Made by a program: the position numbers and the translations under genes. From Villigracilis sp024434165 (lineage in GTDB: Bacteria > Chloroflexota > Anaerolineae > Anaerolineales > Villigracilaceae), in NCBI GenBank assembly GCA_030263665.1, contig SZPK01000001.1, positions 152,197-216,196 on the forward strand: 64,000 nt of DNA. The letters are read 5' to 3'. The notes under the pieces are model-generated. The model was not told the origin of the DNA and searched no databases. It was given only the letters and a program-made list of their open reading frames with translations. Position 1 is the stretch's first letter. Every line of letters begins with the position of its first letter. Shown here piece after piece: positions 16,101 to 25,373 of the stretch.

Positions 16101-16140
16101 CGTCCAAACAGCATGAAGATGTTGGGCGTCAGGAACGCTT

Positions 16141-18990
16141 TTATTCGTTCTTCTTGATTTTCTTCTTCCGCTCCAACAGCGCAGACGTGGTGGAGACCTC
16201 CGGCTTGGGCGGGGATTCTTTCACAGGCGGAGCGGCTGGCTCGATGGGCAGGGATACGGACTCTTCGTCTTTGGCTGGCGTTTGCAAATTCTCCCGCGCG
16301 CGCACTTTGGCTTGCATCAAGGCATCCATGCGCGGGCTGGATTCTTGCGGGGCAATTTCGCGTTTTCCGAAACTCAATCTTGAACGCATGAACTCCCGCA
16401 AACGGATGAAATCCTGTCTGGTGAGAATCAACCGCCGCACGGCAATGTCGAAGGGCAGGAGCAGGGTCGCCAGCAGGATCAGCCAGCCCCAAATGGGACG
16501 CGAGGCGCGCGAACCGCTCAGGTTGTGGGTAAAGATGTCGGCGGGGTTGGCAGAGGCAACCTCACCGCCCGTGATCGCTGTCAGGCGGACGAGCAGGTCC
16601 AGGTCCGGTTGGAGGCGGCGGTACTCGGGCGAGTAAGTCATCGTCCAGCCGGTCGTCTCGGAAAGCGCGGCTCCCTCCTGCGATGTCCCTGCAAAATGAA
16701 TCAGGTATACGCCCTGCCCGGCGGGAGTAAATTCGGCGGTGTAACGTCCCGGCGCAGCCTGCGTGAGCGTGACCAGTTCCGCTTCGCCGTCTGGCGCGAC
16801 GATGCTGGCTTCGATCTCGTAGCCGTTGAGGAAATCGCCGCCCGCGCTGAAGGCGTCGAGCACGATCTGCGCGGACTCGCCCTCGGGGACGATGCTCATT
16901 TCGAGCGAGACGTTCTGCACCTCGCCCAGCGAATAGCGGATGGCTTGCACCCAAAAGGTTGGGAAGTCTTCCCAGCGCACCCAATCGCGCGCCCAATGCC
17001 CGGTGGCGTCTGAGGTGAACGCGACGGCGCGCCCCAGTCCATACTGCCACACCGCAAGGATGGGATCTTCTTTCGGTGAAATCAGAATCACTTGCGCGAG
17101 GTCTTTCGGGCTGGAGGCGACATAGCCCTGGAGCGGCGGGACTTCATCAATGCCTGCGAGGATGGGCGACGAGTTGTGGAGTTTCGGGAAGAAGGGTTCT
17201 TCGACGATGTACGCGCGCGAGGCGAGGCTCACTTCCTCGGTGAAGATGCTGGGGATGCTGGAGGCGTCTCTCGTGAAGTGGTACCGCCCGCCCCCGGCTG
17301 CCGCGAGGTCGTCGAGGAACGGCGCGGCGTCGCGCCCGATGCCGACGGTGGAAAGGGTGATGCCGTTCTCTTCATAAAGTTTCTGCACGAGTTCCGGAAT
17401 ACCGGTTGGGTCTGCGCCGCCATCGGTGAGCAGGATGACGTGCTTGACCGTGGCAGGATCGTTCGGGAAGACATCCGCCATCGCCTGCACGCCCGCCATG
17501 ATGTCTGTGCCGCCGCCGGTGCGGATCGAACCGATGGCGTTGATGACCGCGCCGGGGTCGTCCAACTCCGTCATCGGCACCACCCAGCTTGCCGTGTCGT
17601 CGAAGGCGATCACGCCGACCCGGTCGGTGGGGAAAAGCAATTCAATCGAACGCGCCGCGGCTTCCTTCGCCAGTTCCAGTTTTTCCACGCCGCCGCTCAG
17701 GTCTGCCATCGAGCCGGAATGGTCAATGATGAAAACAATGCCAAGCGAAGGGCGGCGTTTTTCGTCCTTGATCTGCATATCCACCGGCAGGGTCTCTTCG
17801 AGCGGGGTGCCATAGTAACCGCCCACGCCGTAACTGGTCGCGCCGCCGATTGCCACCAGTCCGCCGCCGAGGTCGCGCACGTAGGTTTGCAGGGCAAGCA
17901 TCTGGTTCCTGCCCAACTCGCGCGCCGGGACGTTCACCAGCACCACCGAGTTGTATTGCGCGAGCGTGGGCAAATCCGCCGGGAGCGCGCCGGGCGTGAC
18001 GAGGTTCACGGTATAGCCTGCCGTTTTCAGCGCCTGGAAAACCGCCGCCGATTCATCCGGTCTTGGTTCGCCGCCGGGGAGCGGGTCGCCGGGTCTGGGC
18101 GCGGCCATCAAAATCGAAGGCGCGCCCTGCACCTGCGAGAACGCATCGAGCGTGTTGTTTTGATAATACCCATCCTGTTCCGGCGTGATCTGCACCTGAT
18201 AACGCACAAAACCGGTCACATCTGCGCTGAGCGGCAGGCTGAGAGTCTGCACGCCGCGCCGCAGGTCGTGCGTTCCCTGATAGACCATCTCATTCCCGGC
18301 AAGCACTCGCACCACGGCGCGCATGGCTTCATCGGATTGGATCGTAATGTTCAAATCGAATTGCTCGCCTGCGCGCAGCTGCGCGGGCGCATCCACTGCC
18401 AGAACCAGCGCTTCCACCCCGCCTTCGGCGATGAACGGCACGCTGACGATTTGCACACCCGCCGCCGCCGCGAACTCCGCCGCCTTGAGCGCATCGCCCG
18501 TTGTTTGCGCGCCGTCTGAAAGGATGACCATCCGCTTTGCCGCGCCGGATGGGAACAACGCCATACCCAGGCGAATCGCCTCTGCAAGGTCGGTCTGCGT
18601 TGTGACCGGCACCGATGTAATCTGCCCCAACTCGCCGCCCGCCAGCATCGGACGCTCCACAAGCGCATCTGCGCCGAACAAAATCACCGCCGCCTGATCG
18701 TCTGCGCCCATCGCATCGAGCGACTCGCGCAGGAAACTCATCTCCGCCGCCACCGCCTCCGCCGGCATCGAGTCGGAGACATCCACGAGGAAAACCACCG
18801 CCAGGTCATTTCCCTTGCGGACGATTTCGATTCCCGCCAGCGCAAGGATGATGGCGATGACAATGACCAGCCGCAAAATCAGCGAGACAAGTTCCCGCCT
18901 CATTACGGACCCGGAGCCCGTCCACCCCATCCAAAAGATGACCGGCGCGAAAAGCAGCAACAGCAAAAAGAGCGGCGCGGAAAAACTCAT
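16141..18990 (-). CDS. Large membrane protein with two VWA domains and a glutamine-amidotransferase-like part
   Basis: A 949-residue protein. The start at 18990 (MSFSAPLFLLLLL) overlaps the stop of the upstream VWA gene (ATGA). Two N-terminal membrane segments are followed by a VWA domain (VVFLVDVSDSM), a beta-rich section, a class-I glutamine amidotransferase-like segment (about 310-400), a second VWA domain with a complete MIDAS (FIIDHSGSMADLSGG), and a C-terminal membrane helix (GWLILLATLLLPFDIA) with a basic/proline tail. It is the last gene of the eight-gene MoxR operon. Such proteins are likely metal-dependent scaffolds assembled by the MoxR ATPase at the membrane; the target is unknown. 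Confidence 0.8.
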   Translation of the reverse strand: MSFSAPLFLLLLLFAPVIFWMGWTGSGSVMRRELVSLILRLVIVIAIILALAGIEIVRKGNDLAVVFLVDVSDSMPAEAVAAEMSFLRESLDAMGADDQAAVILFGADALVERPMLAGGELGQITSVPVTTQTDLAEAIRLGMALFPSGAAKRMVILSDGAQTTGDALKAAEFAAAAGVQIVSVPFIAEGGVEALVLAVDAPAQLRAGEQFDLNITIQSDEAMRAVVRVLAGNEMVYQGTHDLRRGVQTLSLPLSADVTGFVRYQVQITPEQDGYYQNNTLDAFSQVQGAPSILMAAPRPGDPLPGGEPRPDESAAVFQALKTAGYTVNLVTPGALPADLPTLAQYNSVVLVNVPARELGRNQMLALQTYVRDLGGGLVAIGGATSYGVGGYYGTPLEETLPVDMQIKDEKRRPSLGIVFIIDHSGSMADLSGGVEKLELAKEAAARSIELLFPTDRVGVIAFDDTASWVVPMTELDDPGAVINAIGSIRTGGGTDIMAGVQAMADVFPNDPATVKHVILLTDGGADPTGIPELVQKLYEENGITLSTVGIGRDAAPFLDDLAAAGGGRYHFTRDASSIPSIFTEEVSLASRAYIVEEPFFPKLHNSSPILAGIDEVPPLQGYVASSPKDLAQVILISPKEDPILAVWQYGLGRAVAFTSDATGHWARDWVRWEDFPTFWVQAIRYSLGEVQNVSLEMSIVPEGESAQIVLDAFSAGGDFLNGYEIEASIVAPDGEAELVTLTQAAPGRYTAEFTPAGQGVYLIHFAGTSQEGAALSETTGWTMTYSPEYRRLQPDLDLLVRLTAITGGEVASANPADIFTHNLSGSRASRPIWGWLILLATLLLPFDIAVRRLILTRQDFIRLREFMRSRLSFGKREIAPQESSPRMDALMQAKVRARENLQTPAKDEESVSLPIEPAAPPVKESPPKPEVSTTSALLERKKKIKKNE

Positions 18991-20882
18991 CGGCTGCCCC
19001 CAGGGATGCGGGTCAACGCAGCGGGCAAACGCTTGCGATGATAAACCTGCCATTCGATCAGAAGGATGACGAATGCAATTCCCGCCAGCCAGCGCCACAA
19101 CTCACGCTGTCCGATCTGATCCGGGACGTTTGCCGTCACCTCCGCCTGTCCCGCCTGTATCGTCTCGCGCGGTCTCAAATCCGACTCCGCCGGGTCGAAC
19201 AAATTGACGGCGAAATATTCCACCGTCGAAGAATCGCCGGCGATGAAATTGACCGCGTAATAGCCGGGTTCGTTCGTATCGGTGAACGTGAGCGCGCTTC
19301 CGCTCAACGGCAGGTTGTAGGCGATGTTGGAAGGCGAAGCGACCACGACCCGCTCCGTCCCCGGCGGCGGCGAGATAACGAGACTCTGCCCCGGCTGTAA
19401 CGATTGCGTCGCGTCGAACGGGCTGGGCGGGAGCAGGTAATTGATGAGGTTGGAAAACAGAATCGGGTATGCCACTTGCAGCGGCAGGTCGCTTTCGCGC
19501 AGATCAAAGGTGAGGACGGCGATGCGGCGTCCACCCGTTTCGCCTGCAAACACCAGCGGCTTGCCTCCCGCTTCGATGAGCGCTTCCGCCCAATCGGGGA
19601 GCGTCACCGTTCGCGCTTGCAGCACGTGGACCGTGCTCCAGTCTACATAGCGCGTGAGCGGGCTTTCATTTACGCGCGTGTTGCTCATATCGGTGAACGC
19701 CGCACCGGTTTCAAAAAGCGGATTGTCCGGCGGGTTGATGAAGAGCAAATTTCCCGGGGGCAATTCCGCCGGAGCCAGCCCGTCGAAGATATACAAACCG
19801 AATGGGTCGTTGGGAATTTGCAGGGTTCCATCGTCCGCGGGCAGCGCGCGGAAAGGACGAACACCCGGCAGCGATGCCAGCGCCTGCTCGATGAACAGAT
19901 TCCCTTCGGAAACGAGCAGCGCCCGCCGCACCGAGGAGGCTTGATGGACGGCAAAGGCGGTGTCATCGAGCGCGAAGGAATCCAGGTTTTCATTCTCTTG
20001 CGGATGCGTGATTCGCGCACGATACACGCCGGGGGTGGATGGCAGGTCTGTGAGGGTCAGGCTTTTGCTGGAGTCCGCTTCGAGCTCGAACTGCCGAGCC
20101 AGGACGAGGTCCTCGCCGAAATAGATCGAGAGCAAAACGGAACGAGACCCGCCTCCGTAGTTTTGGACCTTGGCAAATAATTCCGTGCCCCGCCCGGCAG
20201 GACGCAGCGCCAAAGCCGTAATGGCAAGGTTCGCGCCAGACTCCCCCACCGGCACATAGCGGATCTTGCCGGGCAGGGCGGGCAGTCCGCTTTCGGGCAA
20301 GCCGCCATCCGAGATGATGACGGAGGTCACGTCTGCGCTGCCGTACGAGGCGCCTGCCGCCAACGCAAACGCGGATGCCCAATCCGCGCCGCCCTGGGTG
20401 ACCTCCGCTTTCGCCAGTGCGGACTGCACGAGGGTCTTATCGCTTTCGGCGGCGATCAAAATCTCCGGGGTCCCGCCGACCAGAATCAGGGTCAGGCGGG
20501 AGGCGGCGGCGGTTTCATTGATGAGAGCCGCTGCGATACGCCGTGCCGCCTCGAAGCGCGAAGGTTCCACATCCGCTGCGTTCATCGAAGCCGAAGCATC
20601 GAGCAAAACGATGACCGAGCCGGATGCGACAACGGGCGTTTGAACGGCAGGGCGCGCAAAGGCAAGCGCGAGCGCCGCAAGGATGAGCAATTGCAAAATG
20701 AGCAGAAGATTGCGTTTGAGTTTCTGCCATGGGGCGTTGGCTTGCCGGTCGCGCAGGAGTTGTTCCCACAAAAGGGTCGAAGAGACCTGCGCCTGTTTGC
20801 GGCGCAGTTTGAGCATGTAGAGCAGAAGAATGGGAATGGCGAGCGCAAGCAGCGCAAGCCCCGCGGGGAGCAGGAAGTTCAT
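18987..20882 (-). CDS. BatA-like membrane protein with VWA domain
   Basis: A 631-residue protein starting MNFLLPAGLALLALAIPILL, the BatA/aerotolerance N-terminal membrane region, followed by a second membrane helix (LLLILQLLILAALALAFARP) and a VWA domain with DASASMNAADVEP (DxSxS metal site). A long extracytoplasmic beta-rich region and a last membrane helix (LAGIAFVILLIEWQVY) follow. Start and stop overlap the adjacent genes by four bases each, so the synthesis of DUF58, this protein and the next VWA protein is coupled. Function by family: component of MoxR-VWA complexes linked to envelope stress or protein maturation. Confidence 0.8.
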   Translation of the reverse strand: MNFLLPAGLALLALAIPILLLYMLKLRRKQAQVSSTLLWEQLLRDRQANAPWQKLKRNLLLILQLLILAALALAFARPAVQTPVVASGSVIVLLDASASMNAADVEPSRFEAARRIAAALINETAAASRLTLILVGGTPEILIAAESDKTLVQSALAKAEVTQGGADWASAFALAAGASYGSADVTSVIISDGGLPESGLPALPGKIRYVPVGESGANLAITALALRPAGRGTELFAKVQNYGGGSRSVLLSIYFGEDLVLARQFELEADSSKSLTLTDLPSTPGVYRARITHPQENENLDSFALDDTAFAVHQASSVRRALLVSEGNLFIEQALASLPGVRPFRALPADDGTLQIPNDPFGLYIFDGLAPAELPPGNLLFINPPDNPLFETGAAFTDMSNTRVNESPLTRYVDWSTVHVLQARTVTLPDWAEALIEAGGKPLVFAGETGGRRIAVLTFDLRESDLPLQVAYPILFSNLINYLLPPSPFDATQSLQPGQSLVISPPPGTERVVVASPSNIAYNLPLSGSALTFTDTNEPGYYAVNFIAGDSSTVEYFAVNLFDPAESDLRPRETIQAGQAEVTANVPDQIGQRELWRWLAGIAFVILLIEWQVYHRKRLPAALTRIPGGSR

Positions 20883-21760
20883 TTCACGATTCCGGCGCGG
20901 CGCATTTCGAGCAGAAGGGCTTGATCCCAGGGTTCGCGCGTGGTCAAGCCGAGATAGCGCACAGACTGCCTGCGGCATTCCGCCTGCGTTTCATGCAGCC
21001 AGGCTTGCGCGCGTTCGCGGTAGAGAGTTAACAAGCCGCCGTCGAGCGAGATGTCCTGCGTCTGTCCGCTTTCGATGTCCACCAGCTGCAAATCGCCGGA
21101 GAAAGGCGGGTCGAGTTCATCGGGCGAGAGGACGTGAACCAACGCCGCATCGTGACCGCGTCCCTGCATGGGGCGCAAGCCGGCTTGATACCCGCCGGCA
21201 TCGAGCAGGTCCGAGATGAGGATGACCAGACCGGGGCGGCGCGGTTTGAGCGCATAGTGTTGAAGCGATGCGTCAAGGTTGGTGATGCCGCCGGGCTGAA
21301 GATTTTCGAGGAACGAAAACAAACGCGGCAGGGCGGCTTGTCCGCGCGTGGAACCGAATTCGGCGGAAACCCGTCCGTTTTGGAGAAAGCCCACAGAGAG
21401 GGAATCGCCCGAAGCCAGCGCAATCGCTCCCAGTCCCGCTGCGAGGCGCTGGGCATATCGAAACTTGTGCAGGTCGCCATCGCCCCAATCCATCGAACGG
21501 GAACCATCGAGCAGGATATACACCGCGAGGTCTTCCTCTTCTTCGAATAATTTGATGAAGGGACGTTCGAGCCGCGCGTAGATGTTCCAATCGAGCCGCC
21601 GCAGGTCATCGCCGGGAGCGTAGTTGCGATAGTCGGCAAATTCCACGCTGGAGCCGCGCCGCGACGAACGCCGCCCGCCTTTGACCGCGCCCGCGCGCAC
21701 CCGCGACGCGACCAGCGTCAGTTGATTCAGTTTGCGCAGGGTGGATTCGGAGAAGAGCAT
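20879..21760 (-). CDS. DUF58 domain protein
   Basis: A 293-residue DUF58 protein. The diagnostic segment FADYRNYAPGDDLRRLDWNIYARLERPFIKLFEEE is complete, followed by a VWA-like fold with LLDGSRSMDWGD. DUF58 proteins nearly always stand next to MoxR ATPases, as here, and are thought to link the ATPase to VWA effector proteins. No membrane helix is seen, so it is cytoplasmic. It lies 38 bases behind MoxR, with an AATTACC-type repeat filling the gap, and overlaps the next gene by four bases. Confidence 0.87.
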   Translation of the reverse strand: MLFSESTLRKLNQLTLVASRVRAGAVKGGRRSSRRGSSVEFADYRNYAPGDDLRRLDWNIYARLERPFIKLFEEEEDLAVYILLDGSRSMDWGDGDLHKFRYAQRLAAGLGAIALASGDSLSVGFLQNGRVSAEFGSTRGQAALPRLFSFLENLQPGGITNLDASLQHYALKPRRPGLVILISDLLDAGGYQAGLRPMQGRGHDAALVHVLSPDELDPPFSGDLQLVDIESGQTQDISLDGGLLTLYRERAQAWLHETQAECRRQSVRYLGLTTREPWDQALLLEMRRAGIVK

Positions 21761-21772
21761 GGGAGAGGCGGT

Positions 21773-21810
21773 GATTGGTAAATGGCAATTACCGATCCCT
21801 AATTACTTTT
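21773..21810. repeat. ATTGGTAA / TTACCGAT word repeat between MoxR and DUF58 genes
   Basis: GATTGGTAAATGGCAATTACC and CTAATTAC words; includes the stop codon of the MoxR gene. Confidence 0.6.
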
Positions 21811-22776
21811 AACCTGTTCCGTCAACCCGGCTATGACATCATCCGTGCGGATGCCTTCGGCAAGACCGTCGAAGTTGAGGATGAGGCGGTGGCGCAGGGC
21901 GGCGGGCGCAACCGCATGAACGTCTTCAAACGCAACGTTGTACCTTCCTGCCAGCAAGGCAGTAACCTTCGCGCCGAGCACGAGGGCTTGCCCGCCGCGC
22001 GGGGAGGAACCGTAGCGCACATACTTCCTGACAAGAGGCGACGCATTCGCGCTTTCGGGATGCGTGGCAAGAATCAGGGAAGCAATGTATTCGCGCACAT
22101 GCGAAGCGATGGGAACGGTGCGCGCCAGTTCGCGCATTTGCACGATGTCCGCGCCGGCGGCGGCGGGTGCGGCGGCGGGCGTTTCCCTGCCGGTGGTGCG
22201 GTCGAAGATCTCCACGAGTTCGTTCACATCCGGCAGCGGCACGTTGACCTTGAAAAAGAAGCGGTCCAGCTGCGCTTCGGGCAGCGGATATGTCCCTTCC
22301 ATTTCAAGCGGGTTCTGGGTCGCCAGCACGAAGAACGGCTCTTCGAGCGAATACGTCCGCTCGGCGACGGTGACGGAATGTTCCTGCATGGCTTCGAGCA
22401 GCGCTGATTGCGTCTTGGGCGTGGCGCGGTTGATCTCGTCCGCGAGAATTAAATTGGCAAACAACGGACCGGGGCGGAAGCGAAACTCGCGGCGTCCGTC
22501 CTGGTCTGCGAGGATTTCCGTGCCCAGAATATCGGCGGGCATCAAATCGGGCGTGAACTGGATGCGCGAAAATTTCAAGTCCAGCGCCTGCGCCAGCGTG
22601 CGGATGAGCATGGTCTTGCCCAGTCCCGGCACGCCTTCGAGCAGCACATGCCCGCCCGCAAGAATGCTGACCAGCACATGCCGCACCACGTCCGCCTGCC
22701 CCACGATCACCTTGCCCACTTCGCTTTCGATCCGGCTTGCCATGCGGCGAAACTGTTCGACGGGTAATTCTGTCAT
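21799..22776 (-). CDS. MoxR-family AAA+ ATPase
   Basis: A 325-residue MoxR ATPase. Walker A is GVPGLGKT, Walker B LILADEINRATPKTQSALLEAMQE, with sensor region VLATQNPLEMEGTYPLPEAQLDRF. The start at 22776 (MTELPVEQF) is chosen for the GAGGT ribosome binding site and family alignment. MoxR proteins act as chaperone-like ATPases that help insert metals or assemble complexes, together with VWA proteins such as the two encoded downstream. The final codons (KSN and the stop) lie within a TAATTAC-type repeat, so the C-terminus may have been altered by repeat insertion. Confidence 0.9.
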   Translation of the reverse strand: MTELPVEQFRRMASRIESEVGKVIVGQADVVRHVLVSILAGGHVLLEGVPGLGKTMLIRTLAQALDLKFSRIQFTPDLMPADILGTEILADQDGRREFRFRPGPLFANLILADEINRATPKTQSALLEAMQEHSVTVAERTYSLEEPFFVLATQNPLEMEGTYPLPEAQLDRFFFKVNVPLPDVNELVEIFDRTTGRETPAAAPAAAGADIVQMRELARTVPIASHVREYIASLILATHPESANASPLVRKYVRYGSSPRGGQALVLGAKVTALLAGRYNVAFEDVHAVAPAALRHRLILNFDGLAEGIRTDDVIAGLTEQVKSN

Positions 22777-22819
22777 GATGACCTCGCTTGTAAAAAGGAC
22801 CGTCACGCTGCAAGCGCGA

Positions 22820-24397
22820 CTACTTCGGTTTCAACGAATCAAAATAATTGCGGATGATCTGCAAAAACTCGAACGGCACGTCGCCGTTTTCGATGGCTTG
22901 CTGGTTGATCGTCTCGTACTGCGAATACACCTCGGTGTACGGAACCAAACTCTCGCCGTCTTCCGAGGGCGCTGCCGGTCCCTGTCCGATGGTCTCGCCA
23001 TCCTCACCGGAAGATGGAAGCCCCAGCGATTCGCCGTTCTCGCCGCCGGCGAATTGCGGCGCGTAAATCTGCTCGTAGGTGGATTCGCCGCCGTCGCTGA
23101 CCGCATCCTGCTCGATGGGAGAACTGCCCGCCTCATCGCCGGGGGATGAAGAACCGTCCGCCTCACCCGACCCGCTGCCTGATCCGTCGTTCCCGGAGTT
23201 TTCCCCACTCTGACCGCTCCCCTGCTGACCGGCTTGCGCCTGTCCCTGCTGGCTGCCGCCCGCCGCCATGACCTGACCGGCTCCCTCCTGCATCGTCTGC
23301 GCGGCTTGACTCGCCTGCTGGGAGAACGCCGCCTGCTGACCGGTCTGCATCATCTCCTGCGCGGCTTCATCCAGCGCCTGCTGCGCGGCATCGTAATCGC
23401 CGCGTTGGAGAGCCTCGGCAGCCTGGTTGAGTTTCTCCGCCAGTTCCGGGTTTGCCGCTTCGACCGCATCCGCCATCTGTTCGAGTTGGTCGCTCAACTG
23501 CTGCGCTTCGCCTGCATCCAATTGGCTGACATCCAGGTTTGCCAGTTCCGCGGCGGCGTTGATGAAGTTGCCATTTGCCAATTCTCCGCCCGCTGCCTCC
23601 AGCGGACTGCCCTCCTGCGAAGCCAGTTCCTGCCCGGTCTGCTGCAAGGCTTGCGTCGTCTGCTCTGCCTGCGGGTCAGACATGGCTTGCAGCTGCTCGC
23701 CCGTGCTGGTCAACACCGAGACGGAACTTTCCATGGAAGGATTTTGCTCCAGCTCGTTCAAGGCTTGTTCGAGCGGCTCGGAGAGCGCTTCCTTTTGTTC
23801 GTCGGTCAGCGCATCATTGTTGTTGATCTCGGTCAGCAGTTCTTCGATCTTTTGTTCCTGCGCGGCGACAGCTTCCTCCACGGCGCGCGCCTGCTGTGAG
23901 GCTTGAAACCAGGCGCCGCCCCGAAACCAAACCAGCGCGAGCAGCGCAGCGAGGACGAGGGTCGAGGCGGCTTCGAGCCGGTTGAATTTCAACGGCAAGC
24001 CGCGGCGCGGGTTCACACTCCGCGCTGAGGCGACGGCATCTTCCAACTGTTGTTGAAGCATCCGGCTCGGCGGTTTGTCCTTCATCTCCAGCGCGGTGCT
24101 GATGCGTTCGTTGAGATGAAAGACCCGGTCGAAGGTGCGGGCAGACTTGAGCGCATCCACCGGCAGGAGCCAGGCAATGATCCCCGCCAGCAGGGGCGCA
24201 GCGAGAGCAAGTGCGGCGGTGAGCGCGAGGAATTCCGTCCGCAGGAGGCGCGCTTGCAGGACGCCGACCGTTCCCAGAATCAAGCCCAAAGCGAAGCCAA
24301 ACGCCAGACCCCGCAGCGACCAGCTCAACGTCCGTTGGAGGCGCAGGCGTTTTTGCCAGTGAGTCAAAATGCGGGATAACTCATCGAAGGTTGTCAT
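22820..24397 (-). CDS. Membrane-anchored coiled-coil protein of the MoxR operon
   Basis: A 525-residue protein with two N-terminal membrane helices (LAFGFALGLILGTVGVL; TAALALAAPLLAGIIAWLLP), a third near residue 145 (ASTLVLAALLALVWF), then a long Gln/Ala/Glu-rich coiled coil (about 170-365), a Gly/Ser/Gln-rich linker, and a conserved-looking end (EVYSQYETINQQAIENG). It resembles DUF4175-like membrane proteins seen next to MoxR/DUF58 genes. It probably forms a membrane scaffold for the complex. It is located between the ABC permease gene (7 bases upstream) and MoxR. Confidence 0.65.
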   Translation of the reverse strand: MTTFDELSRILTHWQKRLRLQRTLSWSLRGLAFGFALGLILGTVGVLQARLLRTEFLALTAALALAAPLLAGIIAWLLPVDALKSARTFDRVFHLNERISTALEMKDKPPSRMLQQQLEDAVASARSVNPRRGLPLKFNRLEAASTLVLAALLALVWFRGGAWFQASQQARAVEEAVAAQEQKIEELLTEINNNDALTDEQKEALSEPLEQALNELEQNPSMESSVSVLTSTGEQLQAMSDPQAEQTTQALQQTGQELASQEGSPLEAAGGELANGNFINAAAELANLDVSQLDAGEAQQLSDQLEQMADAVEAANPELAEKLNQAAEALQRGDYDAAQQALDEAAQEMMQTGQQAAFSQQASQAAQTMQEGAGQVMAAGGSQQGQAQAGQQGSGQSGENSGNDGSGSGSGEADGSSSPGDEAGSSPIEQDAVSDGGESTYEQIYAPQFAGGENGESLGLPSSGEDGETIGQGPAAPSEDGESLVPYTEVYSQYETINQQAIENGDVPFEFLQIIRNYFDSLKPK

Positions 24398-24403
24398 CGC
24401 GGT

Positions 24404-25360
24404 TTATTGATCCGGTCGCTCCACAAGGCGGATGCTCCGGCGAATCATCAGGACGGTCGAAATCGAATAGATCACGAGGAAGATGATCCACGGCGAAGGC
24501 ATGGGAAAACTGCTGCTCCCCATCACCGAGGTGGTATAGAACAGGCTTTGGTCTTCCACCAGAATCACTTCGCTGATGATCGCCGTCAGGAGCGGGTTGG
24601 TCGAAACCAACAGCCACAGAATGACGGTGATCAGCCTTTCGAAAACCGCCGTATTCACGGCATAGTTATAGTAGGCGGAGATGCCGATAAACGACAGCAG
24701 GAAGAACCCCACCCCAAGCAGGATGTACGACAGCACGATGATCACATACGATGTAACGGTGGCGGCGGTGGTACGTTTGATGAAACTGGAGAGAAACAAG
24801 CCGAGCGTGCAGTAGAAGACGGCGGTCGTCACCAGCAGGAGGCTGGAAACAACCACCTCCGCCAGCCCCACGCCGCCCAGCACAAAGGCGATGCTTTGAA
24901 TGGGCAGGGCGGTGAAGATGAGCAGCAAAAGATAAGCGAGCGAGGAGCCCAGTTTGCCAAACACGAAGGAGCGCGCCGGGAGTGTGGTGGTGCGAAGCAG
25001 GTCGAAGGTTTGCCGTTCGCGTTCGGAGGAGACGGCGCCGGAGGTCAGCGCGGGTCCGATCAGGCTGACGAGGAACAACTCCATCAGCACCACCGTTCCG
25101 AAAATGCCCTTCCCCAACATCTGGCGGGCTTGCGGGTCCCAGGCGGAAAACGCCAGCCCGCTCGAAAACGAGGAATAGATGACGCCCACCACCAACCCGA
25201 TCAATGCCAGGTAGCCGGTGATCAAAAAGGAGGCGGAGCGGCTTCTCATGCGTCCGCGCAGTTCCTTCATGATGACAGGGTTTTCCATCAGGCGCTGGAA
25301 GACGTTCCAGCGGCTGGGGGCTTTGGCGGGAATCAACCCGGGTGTGGATTCGGTTTGCAT
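24404..25360 (-). CDS. ABC-2 type transporter permease
   Basis: A 318-residue permease with about six membrane helices (ASFLITGYLALIGLVVGVI; FGTVVLMELFLVSLIGPAL; LAYLLLLIFTALPIQSIAFV; and so on) and the ABC-2 feature SSERERQTFDLLRTTTL after the second helix. The frame runs open far upstream across the ATPase gene, but the real start is at 25360 (MQTESTPG) with AAGGAAC before it. It pairs with the ATPase encoded 13 bases upstream to make an exporter. Within this operon it may export or regulate a component of the MoxR/VWA machinery; the substrate is unknown. Confidence 0.85.
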   Translation of the reverse strand: MQTESTPGLIPAKAPSRWNVFQRLMENPVIMKELRGRMRSRSASFLITGYLALIGLVVGVIYSSFSSGLAFSAWDPQARQMLGKGIFGTVVLMELFLVSLIGPALTSGAVSSERERQTFDLLRTTTLPARSFVFGKLGSSLAYLLLLIFTALPIQSIAFVLGGVGLAEVVVSSLLLVTTAVFYCTLGLFLSSFIKRTTAATVTSYVIIVLSYILLGVGFFLLSFIGISAYYNYAVNTAVFERLITVILWLLVSTNPLLTAIISEVILVEDQSLFYTTSVMGSSSFPMPSPWIIFLVIYSISTVLMIRRSIRLVERPDQ

Positions 25361-25373
25361 CCTGGTTCCTTTT

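Noticed and set aside
17092..18519. 475-codon open frame opposite the large VWA gene
   Set aside because: It is antisense to a gene with clear VWA domains and membrane helices; its translation is Arg/His-rich without any motif, as expected for a shadow frame in GC-rich DNA.
22064..23149. 361-codon open frame opposite MoxR and the coiled-coil gene
   Set aside because: Antisense to a well-conserved AAA+ ATPase; Ser/Arg-rich low-quality translation.
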